Shown in pieces: positions 36,701 to 46,833 of a stretch of DNA of 64,000 nt. The notes below the pieces were generated by a model that worked only from the letters and a program-made list of their open reading frames with translations, was not told the DNA's origin and did no database searches. This stretch comes from Liolophura sinensis (Eukaryota; Mollusca; Polyplacophora; Chitonida; Chitonidae). Location: NCBI RefSeq assembly GCF_032854445.1, contig NC_088305.1, positions 29,908,628 to 29,972,627 of the forward strand, in the 5' to 3' direction. Numbering within the stretch: the first letter of the stretch is position 1; every line of letters begins with the position of its first letter. Position numbers and translations under genes: made by a program.

Positions 36701-39700
36701 ATACCTGCGTAAAATAAGATCAGTGGTATCATATCTGAAATATTAGTGATATGTCTGAAGTCAAATTCAGGGGCCTCTGTGGCTCAGTCGGTTAGCGCGC
36801 TAGCGCAGCGTAATGACCCAGGAGCCTCTCACCAATGCGGTCGCTGTGAGTTCAAATCCAGCTCATGCTGGCTTCCTCTCAGGCCGTAAGTGGGAAGGTC
36901 TGCCAGCAACCTGCGGATGGTCGTGGGTTTCCCCCGGGCTCTGCCCAGTTTCCACCCACCATAATGCTGGCCGCCGTCGACGGAAAAAAAAGAAGTCAAA
37001 TTCAAATGAGCAATTCAAAAGGAGAACATAACCTGACTTAAAGGGAAAGATAAAACTAAAGTCAAGTATTCATCAGATGAAAGACCATTGAACGCTGTCC
37101 AAGCAAATAATTGGACTTATTTTTTTAGAATTTTTCAACCGACTGAAATGCATTTAAAACATTGGATTCTGTGGTGGTCGATTGGGACCCAGAGGGTATC
37201 TATGACGTCACAGCAATGTTTTTGACTTGAAATAGTTTGTTTCATGGTTCATTTGAATGAAAATGCATTTTGAATGATGAGAAATGACCCGAAGATATCA
37301 AATTTATTAAACAAGAGAAGTAGTTTTCATTTGTTTATTTCGAAGAAAAATGAAAGCTACTTTCACGTGCACCGAGTACAAGCCGTGCAACTTTCGAAAC
37401 ACAACTGACAGTTTATCTTAATGAAGGTTGAACAAGCGAAACAGTCTACAGAGTTGTAATGGCTAATTGGAATTTCGGTATCAGCTAGTGTTCTTGTGAA
37501 GATTCAGATGACTGTCATGTCAATAATACAAACTCGTCGCCGTTTGGGTACTTCGTGATTGTAATGAACATGCATGTGAAAGACGCCGCCCGATAGGGGA
37601 CCGCAAAATATCGGCGCCATTACTTAGCCTTCGTGGCGATAGCTCTATGTCGTCGTCAATGCTGAGGATTTCCACATTGATTCGATTATCTCTTGTCACA
37701 TTTATAACTCTGGCGCGTCCTTTTTTGTCAATTTGAATGATATCTCCTCTCCGAAAGTTGCCCATGTTGACATTTGCAGACAACAGGAAAAAGTTGTGAA
37801 AAAAAAAGTAGTGCCTGTACAGCCAAGTTGTAACTTTTGATTGGTTGATTTGATGAATGAAAAGATACACGAACCAATCAAAATGTCGGAATTTATATTA
37901 CACTGGTGCATATCAAAACGATAGGTCATGCCTTTATTACCCGGAAAAATGAACATTTATGAGATAAAGCAATGTATGTGTGTCAAGTAACAAAAAAACT
38001 GAAGGGAGATTACTCTTCCTAGTATGGTCAGAAAATGCCACAGTAGAGTCCAAAGTTTGGGTCGAATAACATTCTGAAAAAATAAATAAAAAATAAATCA
38101 AACTATTTTTCTGGACACTGTTTAATGGTGTTTCATTTGTCATGTACTTCATGCTAGTGTGTTCTTTGCCTTTAAACAAGTTGGTCCAAGCAGTGTACTA
38201 TAATTTTACTGTGTTTTTTCCTATAATACATCTCTGATAATGGTGTGGTCTGCATTTGAAATGTTTCCATAAACTGTGTTCCAGCTTGCCAAAGAAAATA
38301 TCAACAAAAGTGTGTCGTTATGGTTACCAAAGTATCGCTGTTCCCAGAATGCAGAGGAGCCATCGGAACAGATTGATCCACTTCAGGTAAAAAGAAAAGT
38401 TGAAATAAAGAAATTAGTTTAATTTAAAGGACACATATCTACAGCGAGTTACAGTTGACAATCAGTTTACAAAAGACAAAACAACAAACAAAAACAGCAA
38501 CACTAGATTTTTATTATTGCCTTTATGTGACAAAACATTTACAAGTATCTATAATTGATATTCTTATGGTTGTACATATAGTGAACACATTTATGAAGGG
38601 GGCTAAAACCGGTAAATACATGTAAGTCCAGAGAGTAGCCACACGAGGCTTCAATGGAAACAGGATACTGTGGCAATTGGGTCAAATTATTTACAAAATT
38701 TACGTCTTATGTGGCTAAATCAAGAAAAAATGATTTTATCATGCTAGCAGGAGGGAGTGTGTACCCCAAGAATCCCAGTATCTGGTAAAAGGAGCATACT
38801 CTTAGCAGCGCATGCCCTGCTCTCTACATGCGCTTTACATCTCTGCTACCACCAGCAGAGATTGAACATAACTCTTGAACAGTGCAAGGGTCACTGAGGT
38901 GAGAGTTATTATTAATACAGTACATATATATTTCAGTAGTGTGGGGGGGGGGGAATTAAAGCAAATCTACATGTGTCACACAGGGTAATAATCTTGTCTA
39001 GTGGTGGCAGTGATATGAAGCTTGTGTGGAGAGCACTGTGAGGAGTATGTGCCTGCAACAAAACTTTGTGAAGTTTGGGCAAGACACAAGCTCCCTAAAA
39101 AGTGCATGTGAGGTTTGCCAAGGAAAGAAAATGGAATGTGAGAAAGTTGGTCGGTCAAGTTTACCAGATGTTATATTTGTCTCCATTTCAGATGTGCCCT
39201 TTGACATTTGAAACAAGAATGGCAGCTTCAAAGATTTTGATAGAAGTTGAAGAGTTTGAGGTGAATGTTTTTTTTTATTTTCTTGAAAGAAGATGACATT
39301 TTTGTTTGAAAAACATTGTTAAACAGAGATTCTTTTAACATATAACTTCATTATCAATATTTTTGGGATCATGTGACAGGTGTTCTAAATACGCAGTGTT
39401 GATAACCTGAAGTTATCTGGAGGAAGTTTTCTCAGTAGGGATTTAAGTCGCAGACTTAGGCCCTTCTCAAGTCATAAAATTTACAACGTGAACATTTCTC
39501 AAAATAAAATTTATGCCTTCCACAAGGTCACAAATTTTGCATCCACATTGAGGTGTGGTAGTTTGGTCGTAACAATGGAAAATCTGCAAATATGTCAGTA
39601 AATGTGCTCCAGGGTGCTGCAATAAGCACCTGTCAAGACATTATCTATGTTTCAGTACCCTGTTTCATCTTCATCATTTCTCAAAACAAATTTACGCACT

Positions 39701-42700
39701 CCACAGGTCATAGATTTTTTGCCCTTGATAGGGTTATAGGAGCTGTTGTAACAATGAAAACGTTATGTAGTTGTTGTCTTCTCTACGTCAGTGCGAGTAC
39801 ATTTTTTTCAGTACATATTTTAATTGAAGAGTTCCAGTACTTGTCCAGAACTGGGTTGCTGATAGGTTGTAGAAGTTTGGCTCACAGGAGAGATTAAAGA
39901 TGTTCTTTGAGAAACCGATGTAGTGAAAAAAGTTAGCCTGTCCAAAATACCCTTTGCCGTGGTAAAGTCAAAATTGAGGAACGGTCCCCTGGGCTTAAAT
40001 CTTATTCCTGGTCTCATCTCACAAAGCTAATGTTATAACCAGGCTTACATCTATGTCCTAATTAAGATCAATTTGCGCTATTTGATTTTTGTTTGTTTGT
40101 TTTCTCAGACTGCTTCAGAAATTTTGGAAGGTTTACTGGACGAAAATGATGAGGAGACAGAAGTTTGGTATCTGCTGGGTTGGTTGAACTACCTGCAGGG
40201 GGAAGAATATAGGGGTAACGCAAGGTACTACCTGAGGAAGGCAGCACAGGTAAATATAGAGGAGGGGGCAGAAGTGTGGTACTTACTGGGCTGACTGAAC
40301 TACCAACATGGGGAGGAATATAGGGATAGCACTTGGTACTACCTGATGAAGGCAGCACAGGTAAATATAGAGGAGGGGGCAGAAGTGTGGTACTTACTGG
40401 GCTGACTGAACTACCAACATGGGGAGAAATATAGGGATAGCACTAGGTACTACCTGAGGAAGGCAGCACAGGTAAATATAGAGGAGGGGGCAGAAGTGTG
40501 GTACTTACTGGGCTGACTGAACTACCAACATGGGGAGGAATATAGGGATAGCACTAGGTACTACCTGAGGAAGGCAGCACAGGTAAATATAGAGGAGGGG
40601 ACAGAAGTGTGGTACTTACTGGGCTGACTGAACTACCAACATGGGGAGGAATATAGGGATAGCACTAGGTACTACCTGAGGAAGGCAGCACAGGTAAATA
40701 TAGAGGAGGGGGCAGAAGTGTGGTACTTACTGGGCTGACTGAACTACCAACATGGGGAGGAATACCTGAGGAAGGCAGCACAGGTAAATATAGAGGAGGG
40801 GGCAGAAGTGTGGTACTTACTGGGCTGACTGAACTACCAACATGGGGAGGAATATAGGGATAGCACTAGGTACTACCTGAGGAAGGCAGCACAGGTAAAT
40901 ATAGAGGAGGGGGCAGAAGTGTGGTACTTACTGGACTGACTGAACTACCAACATGGGGAGGAATATAGGAATAGCACTAGGTTCTACCTGAGGAAGGCAG
41001 CACAGGTAAATATAGAGGAGGGGGCAGAAGTGTGGTACTTACTGGGCTGACTGAACTACCAACATGGGGAGGAATATAGGGATAGCACTAGGTACTACCT
41101 GAGGAAGGCAGCACGGGTAAATATAGAGGAGGGGGTAGAAGTGTGGTACTTACTGGGCTGACTGAACTACCAACATGGGGAGGAATATAGGGATAGCACT
41201 AGGTACTACCTGAGGAAGGCAGCACGGGTAAATATAGAGGAGGGGGTAGAAGTGTGGTACTTACTGGGCTGACTGAACTACCAACATGGGGAGGAATACC
41301 TGAGGAAGGCAGCACAGGTAAATATAGAGGAGGGGACAGAAGTGTGATACGTACTGGCCTGACTGAACTACCTGCATGGGGGTGGGGAAGGAGATATAAG
41401 GGTAAGGAGGAAATATAGGTCACATTTCATTCTTTTCTCATTTCAGAAATCATAGTTCTTGAAGTTCGTACATAATTGACAATTATAGAAAAATATTTAA
41501 AAAACATCTGGACTGGCCATTGCTAAATGTGTTAAAATCAAAAGACCTTAATGTAGAAATTTTTATGGTTTCCTTAGAAATAGTCAATTTTTTTTTGTCC
41601 AAGTGGTAGCTATAAATGGTAAAACTGATGCTAATTAGATTTGCTACTGCTGTTGAGAGCTGTGGTAATTTGCCTTTTCCCTCCTATAGACAAGCCACAT
41701 GTACATTCGTGTGCATTCATTCATTCATTTGTGACGACAATGGGTCAACACAGCAATTATATTGTATTGTTATATTAATATTCAACATCCAAATGTTTCT
41801 TTTCTCAAGAACACGCCATTTTGCACATATGTGCAGTTCAGATGAGGAATGAAACTGCAATAAGTTACCTGTGGAAATGAAAGCAAATTGGGTGAATGTC
41901 TTGTGTTCCAGGTGTACAAGAAGACAAAATGTGAAGACAAACCATTGTTGAAGCACACAGAGGAGCTGCTGGTAGAATTAGGACCTGGTGAGTCTGGAAC
42001 ACAATGCGTTTGGAAGAAAGAACTGGAGTGTAGATATATCTCACAATGGGTTTACTTAAAAGTTAGCTCTAGATAGCTCTCTACCTTCACTAACAATACG
42101 GGGGTAGAGCTGTAGAACGTTCTGTTTGATTCTTCTGCAAGAGTGCTTCGAAGATCATTGCCACATGTTACAACGCAACCTGTCATGATGGCCGTGGTGA
42201 GTGTAAACAATGTCACCTCCAGTGTGTGGAGAGTGGTGAGTGTAAACAATGTCACCTCCAGTGTGTGGAGAGTGGTGAGTGTAAACAATGTCACCTCCAG
42301 TGTGTGGAGAGTTCCACTGAAGCTGCCTGAATGTAGTTCATTGTTAACCTACAAGTTCTGCAGTAGTTCACTAAAACAGATAAGAACTAATAGCCAAAAA
42401 AAGCTGGTCCACCTGTGAAGTCAATTATTCAGTTCTGCAAAGTTTTAAACGTGGCCAAAGGCTCTGGAAGTCACTAGTTTTTGTTGACATACAGAACACG
42501 GCTGTCATTACAGGCTGGTTTAATTTTAACATGAGGCAATGATCTTTGAGGCTGGCAGTCTTTTAAGAACTGAAGGTAAGAGAACCGATTTGTAGCGTGT
42601 TGGCATGTACTTTTAAAGGAGCCATGAGGAAAATGCCTGAGGTGAGAGTTGATAGAACTCCGGCAGTACTGCAAGAGAATAAAATAGACCGTTCTGTATC

Positions 42701-43173
42701 TCTACCCCGTAGTGTTTGTTAAGGTGTGGAGGTATCTAAAGCTACTTAAAAGTAAAGTAATTTAAATTTGTCTCCCAGGTATTTGTAAACTCAAGCCAAG
42801 ATTTCAAGCTTCTGACACTGAAAAAAGAAGGACTTTTGGTGGAATTTATACTGTATTTGTACACCTCCTTAAATACTCCATTGTTACATATGGTATAGTT
42901 TAGAGATTTATAGAAATAGTGTGTAGATTTTGTCAACATTTTACTTTTAGTTTGTTATAAACTGGGAGGAGAAAATATCAAGCATGACAATGTGTGATAA
43001 ACTGGTGAGGTCTGGCTAAATAGTGTTCAGTTAATCTAAATTATTACTTTACAGGTGAGGAGGAAGAAAATGAGGATGATGGGGATTGTGTTGATAACAG
43101 TGTTGAGGATAACATGGAGGATGAGGAGAACTGGGAAACAGATTCTGAGGATGAAGAGAGAATGGATCATTAG
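30731..43173 (+). CDS. Acl4-like TPR protein (probable assembly chaperone of RPL4), 11 exons, complete
   Basis: The joined exons give 387 codons starting MGKRKFKKTVAG. The order is: a short basic N-terminus; a linker (to about residue 44); TPR-type helical repeats (about 45-330, for example CQRALELEPDNVRVLETTG, AVEKAIEADGENPEAYQLMA and VWYLLGWLNYLQGEEY); and a very acidic tail (about 349-387, EEEENEDDGD). This plan and length match Acl4, which in yeast holds newly made ribosomal protein uL4 (RPL4) until it joins the pre-60S particle. The family call rests on my reading of the repeat sequences and acidic tail; a different TPR protein is less likely. The gene is driven from a region shared with FTCD. 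Intron 6 has three SINEs and an antisense ORF. Exons 9 and 11 have spawned tandem arrays. Confidence 0.85.
31200..31292 (+). mobile_element. SINE-A 3' fragment
   Basis: GTATAAGTGAAATACTCTTG, GCGTAAAACACTAATCAAAT and an AAATA tail, in Acl4-like intron 1. Confidence 0.82.
31975..32142 (+). mobile_element. SINE-A, 5'-truncated and diverged
   Basis: GGATGGTTGTGGGTTTCCTC, a missing CCACCATAATG core, then AAACACCAAATAAATAAATA. Confidence 0.72.
32233..32321 (+). CDS. Acl4-like exon 2 (residues 15-44)
   Basis: Acceptor CTCTTACAG; reads VARKKTEVNSKENATKKTAA then KYKIDQLLDK; donor GTAAAC, phase 0. Confidence 0.87.
33437..33583 (+). CDS. Acl4-like exon 3 (residues 45-93)
   Basis: Reads AQDCIDRFEYEVAQKFCQRA then LELEPDNVRVLETTGTLLLE, a clear TPR helix pair. 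Donor GTGAAG, phase 0. Confidence 0.92.
33920..34195 (-). mobile_element. SINE-A, full length
   Basis: Reversed poly-T, GATTGGTGTTTTACGCCGTA, CAGCATTATGGTGGGTGGAA, GAACTCACAGCGACCGCATT and the tRNA-like head GCGCTAACCGACTGAGCCAC. The best-preserved head, with an A-box-like motif on minus. Confidence 0.92.
34444..34596 (+). CDS. Acl4-like exon 4 (residues 94-144)
   Basis: Reads CFGRAVEVSPDTGYSKYMYL then GQLFEGAQAVQCFQKGIELM, a second TPR unit typical of the Acl4 family. Confidence 0.92.
34640..34800 (-). mobile_element. SINE-A, very diverged
   Basis: Reversed ATGCCTTACTCAAGAATTTTT, GGGGGGAGGAAATG and a degraded head (ACAGGCCACATTGGTAA). Confidence 0.5.
35370..35470 (+). CDS. Acl4-like exon 5 (residues 145-177)
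   Basis: Reads DISSAYCSIAEIYMTDS and ends in phase 2 at GTGAGT. Fits the SxAYCSIAEIYMTD block of Acl4-type proteins. Confidence 0.92.
35800..35923 (+). CDS. Acl4-like exon 6 (residues 178-219)
   Basis: Completes Cys at the junction, then FEENAEELCKTAVEKAIEAD and PEAYQLMASLQLSQQQTQ, another TPR unit. Donor GTGAGG, phase 0. Confidence 0.92.
36050..36288 (+). mobile_element. SINE-A, near full length
   Basis: ACAATGACCCAGGAGCCTCC, GAGTTCAAGTCCAGCTCATG, GTTTCCTCCCACCATAATGC and CAATCAAATAAA. Confidence 0.9.
36536..36690 (-). mobile_element. SINE-A, truncated
   Basis: Reversed TTTATTTATTTATTTGATC, TATTCAAGAGTATTTCACTT and CATGACCATCCGCAGGTTGC. Confidence 0.88.
36770..36988 (+). mobile_element. 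SINE-A, 3'-truncated, intact tRNA-like head
   Basis: GGCCTCTGTGGCTCAGTCGG, TTAGCGCGCTAGCGCAGCG and GTGAGTTCAAATCCAGC give clear A- and B-box-like motifs. Ends abruptly in ACGGAAAAAAAAG. Confidence 0.9.
37520..37765 (-). CDS. Hypothetical 81-residue ORF, antisense in Acl4-like intron 6
   Basis: Starts MGNFRRGDIIQIDKKGRARV, continues INVEILSIDDDIELSPRRLS, and ends in a Ser/Thr-rich tail. The first half could form a small beta-barrel like those at the ends of integrases or KOW-type domains, but I do not recognise the family. The frame is also open upstream, with low-complexity residues. It may be a single-exon gene, a degraded mobile-element fragment or chance. Confidence 0.3.
   Translation of the reverse strand: MGNFRRGDIIQIDKKGRARVINVTRDNRINVEILSIDDDIELSPRRLSNGADILRSPIGRRLSHACSLQSRSTQTATSLYY
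38285..38386 (+). CDS. Acl4-like exon 7 (residues 220-253)
   Basis: Reads LAKENINKSVSLWLPKY, followed by an acidic linker ending EQIDPLQ. Donor GTAAAA, phase 0. Confidence 0.9.
39192..39260 (+). CDS. Acl4-like exon 8 (residues 254-276)
   Basis: Reads MCPLTFETRMAASKILIEVE then EFE; acceptor CCATTTCAG, donor GTGAAT, phase 0. Confidence 0.9.
40109..40249 (+). CDS. Acl4-like exon 9 (residues 277-323)
   Basis: Reads TASEILEGLLDENDEETEVW, then YLLGWLNYLQGEEY and RYYLRKAAQ, the last TPR unit. Donor GTAAAT. Its last 111 bases are the first unit of the tandem array that follows. Confidence 0.93.
40250..41345 (+). repeat. Exon-derived array: 10 extra copies of Acl4-like exon 9 with donor
   Basis: Exon 9's last 111 bases form unit one. 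Further donor copies (CACAG or CACGG, then GTAAAT) begin at 40361, 40472, 40583, 40694, 40784, 40895, 41006, 41117, 41228 and 41318. Spacing is 111, or 90 in two units lacking the same 21 bases; both keep frame. Every copy has TGA where the exon has TGG (LLGWLN), so reading past the true donor ends within 15 codons. Confidence 0.95.
41912..41987 (+). CDS. Acl4-like exon 10 (residues 324-348)
   Basis: Reads VYKKTKCEDKPLLKHTEELL then VELGP; acceptor GTTCCAG, donor GTGAGT, phase 1 out. Confidence 0.9.
42193..42311. repeat. 39-nt minisatellite, 3 copies, Acl4-like intron 10
   Basis: Unit GTGAGTGTAAACAATGTCAC plus CTCCAGTGTGTGGAGAGTG. Each copy offers a consensus donor (GTGAGT). It does not match exon 10. 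Confidence 0.9.
43055..43173 (+). CDS. Acl4-like exon 11, terminal (residues 349-387 and stop)
   Basis: Acidic tail starting GEEEENEDDGDCVDNSVEDN and ending ERMDH-TAG. Acid-rich C-termini are characteristic of Acl4 proteins. Two degenerate tandem copies of this exon lie just downstream. Confidence 0.88.
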
Positions 43174-43177
43174 GCAG

Positions 43178-43290
43178 ATATGGTTGTGGGCTTGCCCCGG
43201 GCTCTGCCTGGTTTCCTACCACCATAATGCTGGCCGCCATCGTATGGGTGAAATATTCTGAGTACAGCGTAAAACACCAATCAAATCAAA
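43178..43290 (+). mobile_element. SINE-A, 5'-truncated, within the exon 11 array
   Basis: TGGTTGTGGGCTTGCCCCGG, TTTCCTACCACCATAATGC and AAACACCAATCAAATCAAAT. It lies 5 bases past the Acl4-like stop codon. Confidence 0.88.
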
Positions 43291-43299
43291 TGAGATCAA

Positions 43300-43512
43300 A
43301 TTAGTCAGATAAGGAGGATGGGTTGATAAGAGTGGCGAGGATGAGGAGAATTGGGAGACAAACTCTGAGGATGAAGAGAGGATGGATCATTAAGCAGATA
43401 AGGAGGATGGGTTGATAAGAAAGGCGAGGATGAGGAGGATTGGGAGACAGACGATGAGAGAGAGTGCAGCATTATGCAGATGAGGTGGATAGGTGACGAT
43501 AACATTAGGAAT
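43300..43512 (+). repeat. Two degenerate copies of Acl4-like exon 11
   Basis: Units starting ATTAGTCAGATAAGG (43300), ATTAAGCAGATAAGG (43389) and ATTATGCAGATG (43471) repeat the exon text GATGAGGAGAATTGGGAGAC and TCTGAGGATGAAGAGAG. The exon itself is the first unit, the SINE lying between it and the second. Confidence 0.85.
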
Positions 43513-44049
43513 GAGGATTATTGAGAATCCTACTTGAAGGAGGAGCAAACGACTTAGTAGACCAGTTGACCAGTAGATCAATAGTTAAGGGTGACAGGCT
43601 GTTAACTGACAGTAACTTAACAGGCTTATGGACTGGAAAACAGACTCTAAGAGTGAAAAGTTATTAATGTATGGCTTCTCTTTGGGCAGACATTGAAACT
43701 TTGATTTTCAAAGTGTATGTTATGCATGATACTGCACCCTATAGCTGCACAATTAAATGACAGCGCTGTTTTCATATGTAAATTCGTGTTACTCATTTAT
43801 TTCTCCAATCCTGATGTGCTGCTGTACACAAAGCTTGATTTCTGTATATGTGAACAAATTTTCAGTGTATGTTATGCTGATCATTTAATGAAAACAATGT
43901 TGAAAATAAGAGAACTAAATGTACCAGAATCATGCAATTCAGAGTTGTGTTTAAAAGTAATAATAGTATCTTGTTCTTTCAGTTTCAAAAGCAAATTAAT
44001 CTCATGTTTGGCCTGTATTTTATTGACTTCCGAAGAGATTTATTTATCT

Positions 44050-44140
44050 ATTAATTAAACAGGTGTTTTATGTTGTACTTAAGAAAACAGCAGCCAGCAT
44101 TATGGTGGGAAGAAAACCAAGCAGAACCCAGGGGAAACCC
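44050..44140 (-). mobile_element. SINE-A fragment
   Basis: Reversed GTGTTTTATGTTGTACTTAA, AGCCAGCATTATGGTGGG and CAGGGGAAACCC. Confidence 0.75.
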
Positions 44141-44339
44141 TTACAATAAGAATCTATGAATATCCATTTAGATTGCTTCATGTATTTAGCGGAATTGAAT
44201 GTGTTGTTGTTTTGCCTTATCTCTTATAAATAATACAGTTTATTTTCTAGTATCAAAACAAGACATTCTGATTTTGTATTTACCAATAATGCAACAATGC
44301 TCAATGAATTAGACATTGTAATACATGGCTCCGTTGAAG

Positions 44340-44345
44340 AATAAA
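44340..44345 (+). terminator. Candidate polyadenylation signal for the Acl4-like gene
   Basis: AATAAA followed within 20 bases by a T-rich stretch, about 1.2 kb past the stop codon. Earlier ATTAAA variants occur near 43753 and 44056, so the true end is uncertain. Confidence 0.3.
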
Positions 44346-44784
44346 CGTTGCTGCTTTATATAATGCGTATATGATAATGAAAGTTCATGTGATAAACATG
44401 TATGTACTACATGTAATACCAGTCTTTTTGTCTTTGTTCTTTGATTTATTTATTTGATTGTTGTTTCACTGGTTAAAAATGCAGAAGATGAAGCATTAGC
44501 TATGTAGGCCCTATAGATCTAATAATGTGGTTTGGTTTATCCCTAGCAACAAGGTGAATGGTTTTTATAGCATAAAACAACAGTCCTGTTATTCGGGAAA
44601 TAAGACCATGTCACCTTACATGAACTACAACATGCTCTCAGCTTCAGCAGCATGTAAGTCAAGCCCTGGAATGGTTCTACGGATTTCATGTTCAAGGTTT
44701 TTTTCCTTTCTGTGTAAATTGCCAGTCATGTGTAATTAATGTAAATCAGTTGATTTGTACATGTATATATTTCATGGGACTAGC

Positions 44785-44995
44785 AATTCATTTATTTGAT
44801 TTGAGTGTTATGCAAAGAATATTTCACTAATATGAGGGCGTCCAGCACTATGGTGGGAGAAAAACGGGCAGAATCTAGGGGAAACCCACAACCATCCGCA
44901 GGCTTCTGCCACGCCTTCCAGCCGGGTAGGAAATCACCGGTCACACCAGCCTGTCACCATCACTATCAGCAACGATTCTGTAGGCCATAAACCGG
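44785..44995 (-). mobile_element. SINE-A, diverged
   Basis: Reversed ATTTATTTGATTTGAGTG, CCAGCACTATGGTGGGAG and AACCCACAACCATCCGCAGG. Confidence 0.8.
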
Positions 44996-46514
44996 GCCTT
45001 AGAGTGGGAAGAAAACTACCCCCCATCGTCAAGTGGCAAAGATACCATCTGACTGAAAGTTCCAACAAAACCAGTCAATGTTGACCTTCCTTTCAGCCAA
45101 GTGAATTCGAATTTAACGGGTCAGTCCGATTTCGTTAATAATCAGTCATTTTTTACACACCCGCCCCCGATTGGCGCATGGCAGTTGAGAATGTTATGAT
45201 TTACACTGAACTGTCAAGCGGTATCCAAAGTCGTGCATTATCACTGCACAGACTTACTTTCAGAAAAGTTTGATTCAAGGCTTGTAGAGGTTGAAAAGCG
45301 TGCATTTTGTATTGTGAAGATACCAAAGTACTAACAGTCATATGGTCATTCCAAATGAGACACCTGCATGTGTGGCGATATTTGGCACCCTAGTGATTCG
45401 TTGAGCCTTGAAGGCATCCTGTCCAGGTAAATTTCTTATTTAGATAAGTTTGATGAATTTAAGTTGGCTTCCCAGTAGAGTATGACAAAATTTACACAAT
45501 GTTAAACTGTTGTTCACACGTGAATGAAAACATATTATCACCAAGCTTGAATGATTTATACTTCATGGGTACCGGTACTCTCAGAGTAGTCGGAGATTGC
45601 TCAAACTAGCCTCCCCCCACCGCCCACTGGCTTCAAACCAGCGCCAGAGCGCTCTACATTTGAAAATCTGATGAAGTTGTCTGCCCTAGTTTGGTAATGT
45701 TGAGGCTGTCAGTAAGCCGTTCGCTTTCAGCGTCACCAAGGAATCTCGAGCTCACACAGCATCGAAAATAACGGATCAACGTTGTGCTTGTGATACATCA
45801 ACAGACGAAAAGATAATTAACACAAGTGTCTGCAAACTGAAGTTCGTGGAGATGTATTTGATAAGTAATTTTTTTTTCTCAAACGTAGTGCCAACCTGCC
45901 AAGAACACAGCATCAGATTTTTAAATGGTGCATGCTCTGACATTGGTTTGGGACCATTGGCACCATCAAGTCGACAGACAGATCTATATTCAGTCTAGCA
46001 ACTATCATAAAATCATGCCTTTTACCAACCTGGTACAATAGTTTGCGAGAGCCCCGACCTTCTCTCGTCTGCATCTGTGTGATTGGGCTTCATTATTCAA
46101 GATTCAAACACTCATGTCGAAGCATAAGGACAAAGGCCCATATTCGCCAGTCCCTCAGCCTTTAGTAATGTCCTGGTTGTACAAGAAAATATCATATAAA
46201 CTCTACAGAAATACTCAGACTATCTGGAGAGCTGAAAATTATGCAAATCCAACAAATACAAATAGCAGTTTGCTATAACATTACAAAGACATTTCCACCC
46301 CCACCCACCCACCCCCCCCCCTCACATCAAGAAAAAAAATACCAAGAAAACCATGTGGTCTCTAGCTTCTGGGTTGTCTTATAATTTCATAAACATGTTA
46401 CACCCTTAGTAAATAATATTAATTAATGCTCACTTTCACATCAAACAGTGTGAACTGTGGGCAGAAAGATATGTTTCATTCTTAAATTTATCTGATTTCA
46501 CATTCAACACTAAC
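44996..46514. other. Intergenic or SNX13 5' region
   Basis: Mostly unique sequence; a poly-C/CCCACC run lies at about 46300-46322. Contains the candidate first-exon donor at 45427. Confidence 0.4.
45090..45426 (+). promoter_or_regulatory. Candidate SNX13 promoter and 5' UTR exon
   Basis: The SNX13 start codon follows a splice acceptor, so a noncoding first exon must exist upstream. A good donor (TCCAG followed by GTAAAT) ends at 45426 in a stretch free of recognised repeats, 1.3 kb upstream. Promoter and exon start are not resolved; other donors upstream are possible. Confidence 0.25.
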
Positions 46515-46655
46515 TCGGTCTGCCAGCAACCTGTGGATGGTCATGGGTTTCCAGCGGGCTTTGCCCAGTTTCCTCCCACCATGATCCTGGCCGCTGTCGT
46601 ATAAGTGAAATATTCTTGATTACAGCATAAAACACTAATCAAATAAATAAATAAA
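46515..46655 (+). mobile_element. SINE-A, 5'-truncated
   Basis: GGTCTGCCAGCAACCTGTGG, GTTTCCTCCCACCATGATCC and CACTAATCAAATAAATAAAT, ending about 80 bases before SNX13 coding exon 1. Confidence 0.9.
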
Positions 46656-46732
46656 TCAATGAAAACTGAAACAGCACGATACTAATTATTCTACATAATG
46701 TCATGATCTGCTTTCGTTTTTCCTGGTTGTAG

Positions 46733-46833
46733 ATGACAATGGAAAGCTGGCACTGGGCAGCCCTGGGGGTGTTGCTGTTCCTTACCACGTTCGGTTTCCT
46801 AGGGGCAACCTATGTCATCCTTACACTGGCTGG
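46733..46833 (+). CDS. SNX13: SNX13 coding exon 1 (residues 1-33)
   Basis: TTGTAG acceptor lies directly before ATG; reads MTMESWHWAALGVLLFLTTF and continues hydrophobic. Donor GTGAGT, phase 2. The second Met (residue 3) is an alternative start. Confidence 0.88.

Larger units (their letters stand above)
35924..38284 (+). other. Acl4-like intron 6 (2.4 kb)
   Basis: Holds three SINE-A copies in +, -, + order and, on the opposite strand, an 81-codon ORF. No missing exon is implied by phase. Confidence 0.8.

Noticed and set aside
36770-36850. Functional tRNA gene
   Set aside because: A- and B-box-like motifs exist but the cloverleaf does not close, and the sequence continues into the SINE-A body found at more than 20 other sites.
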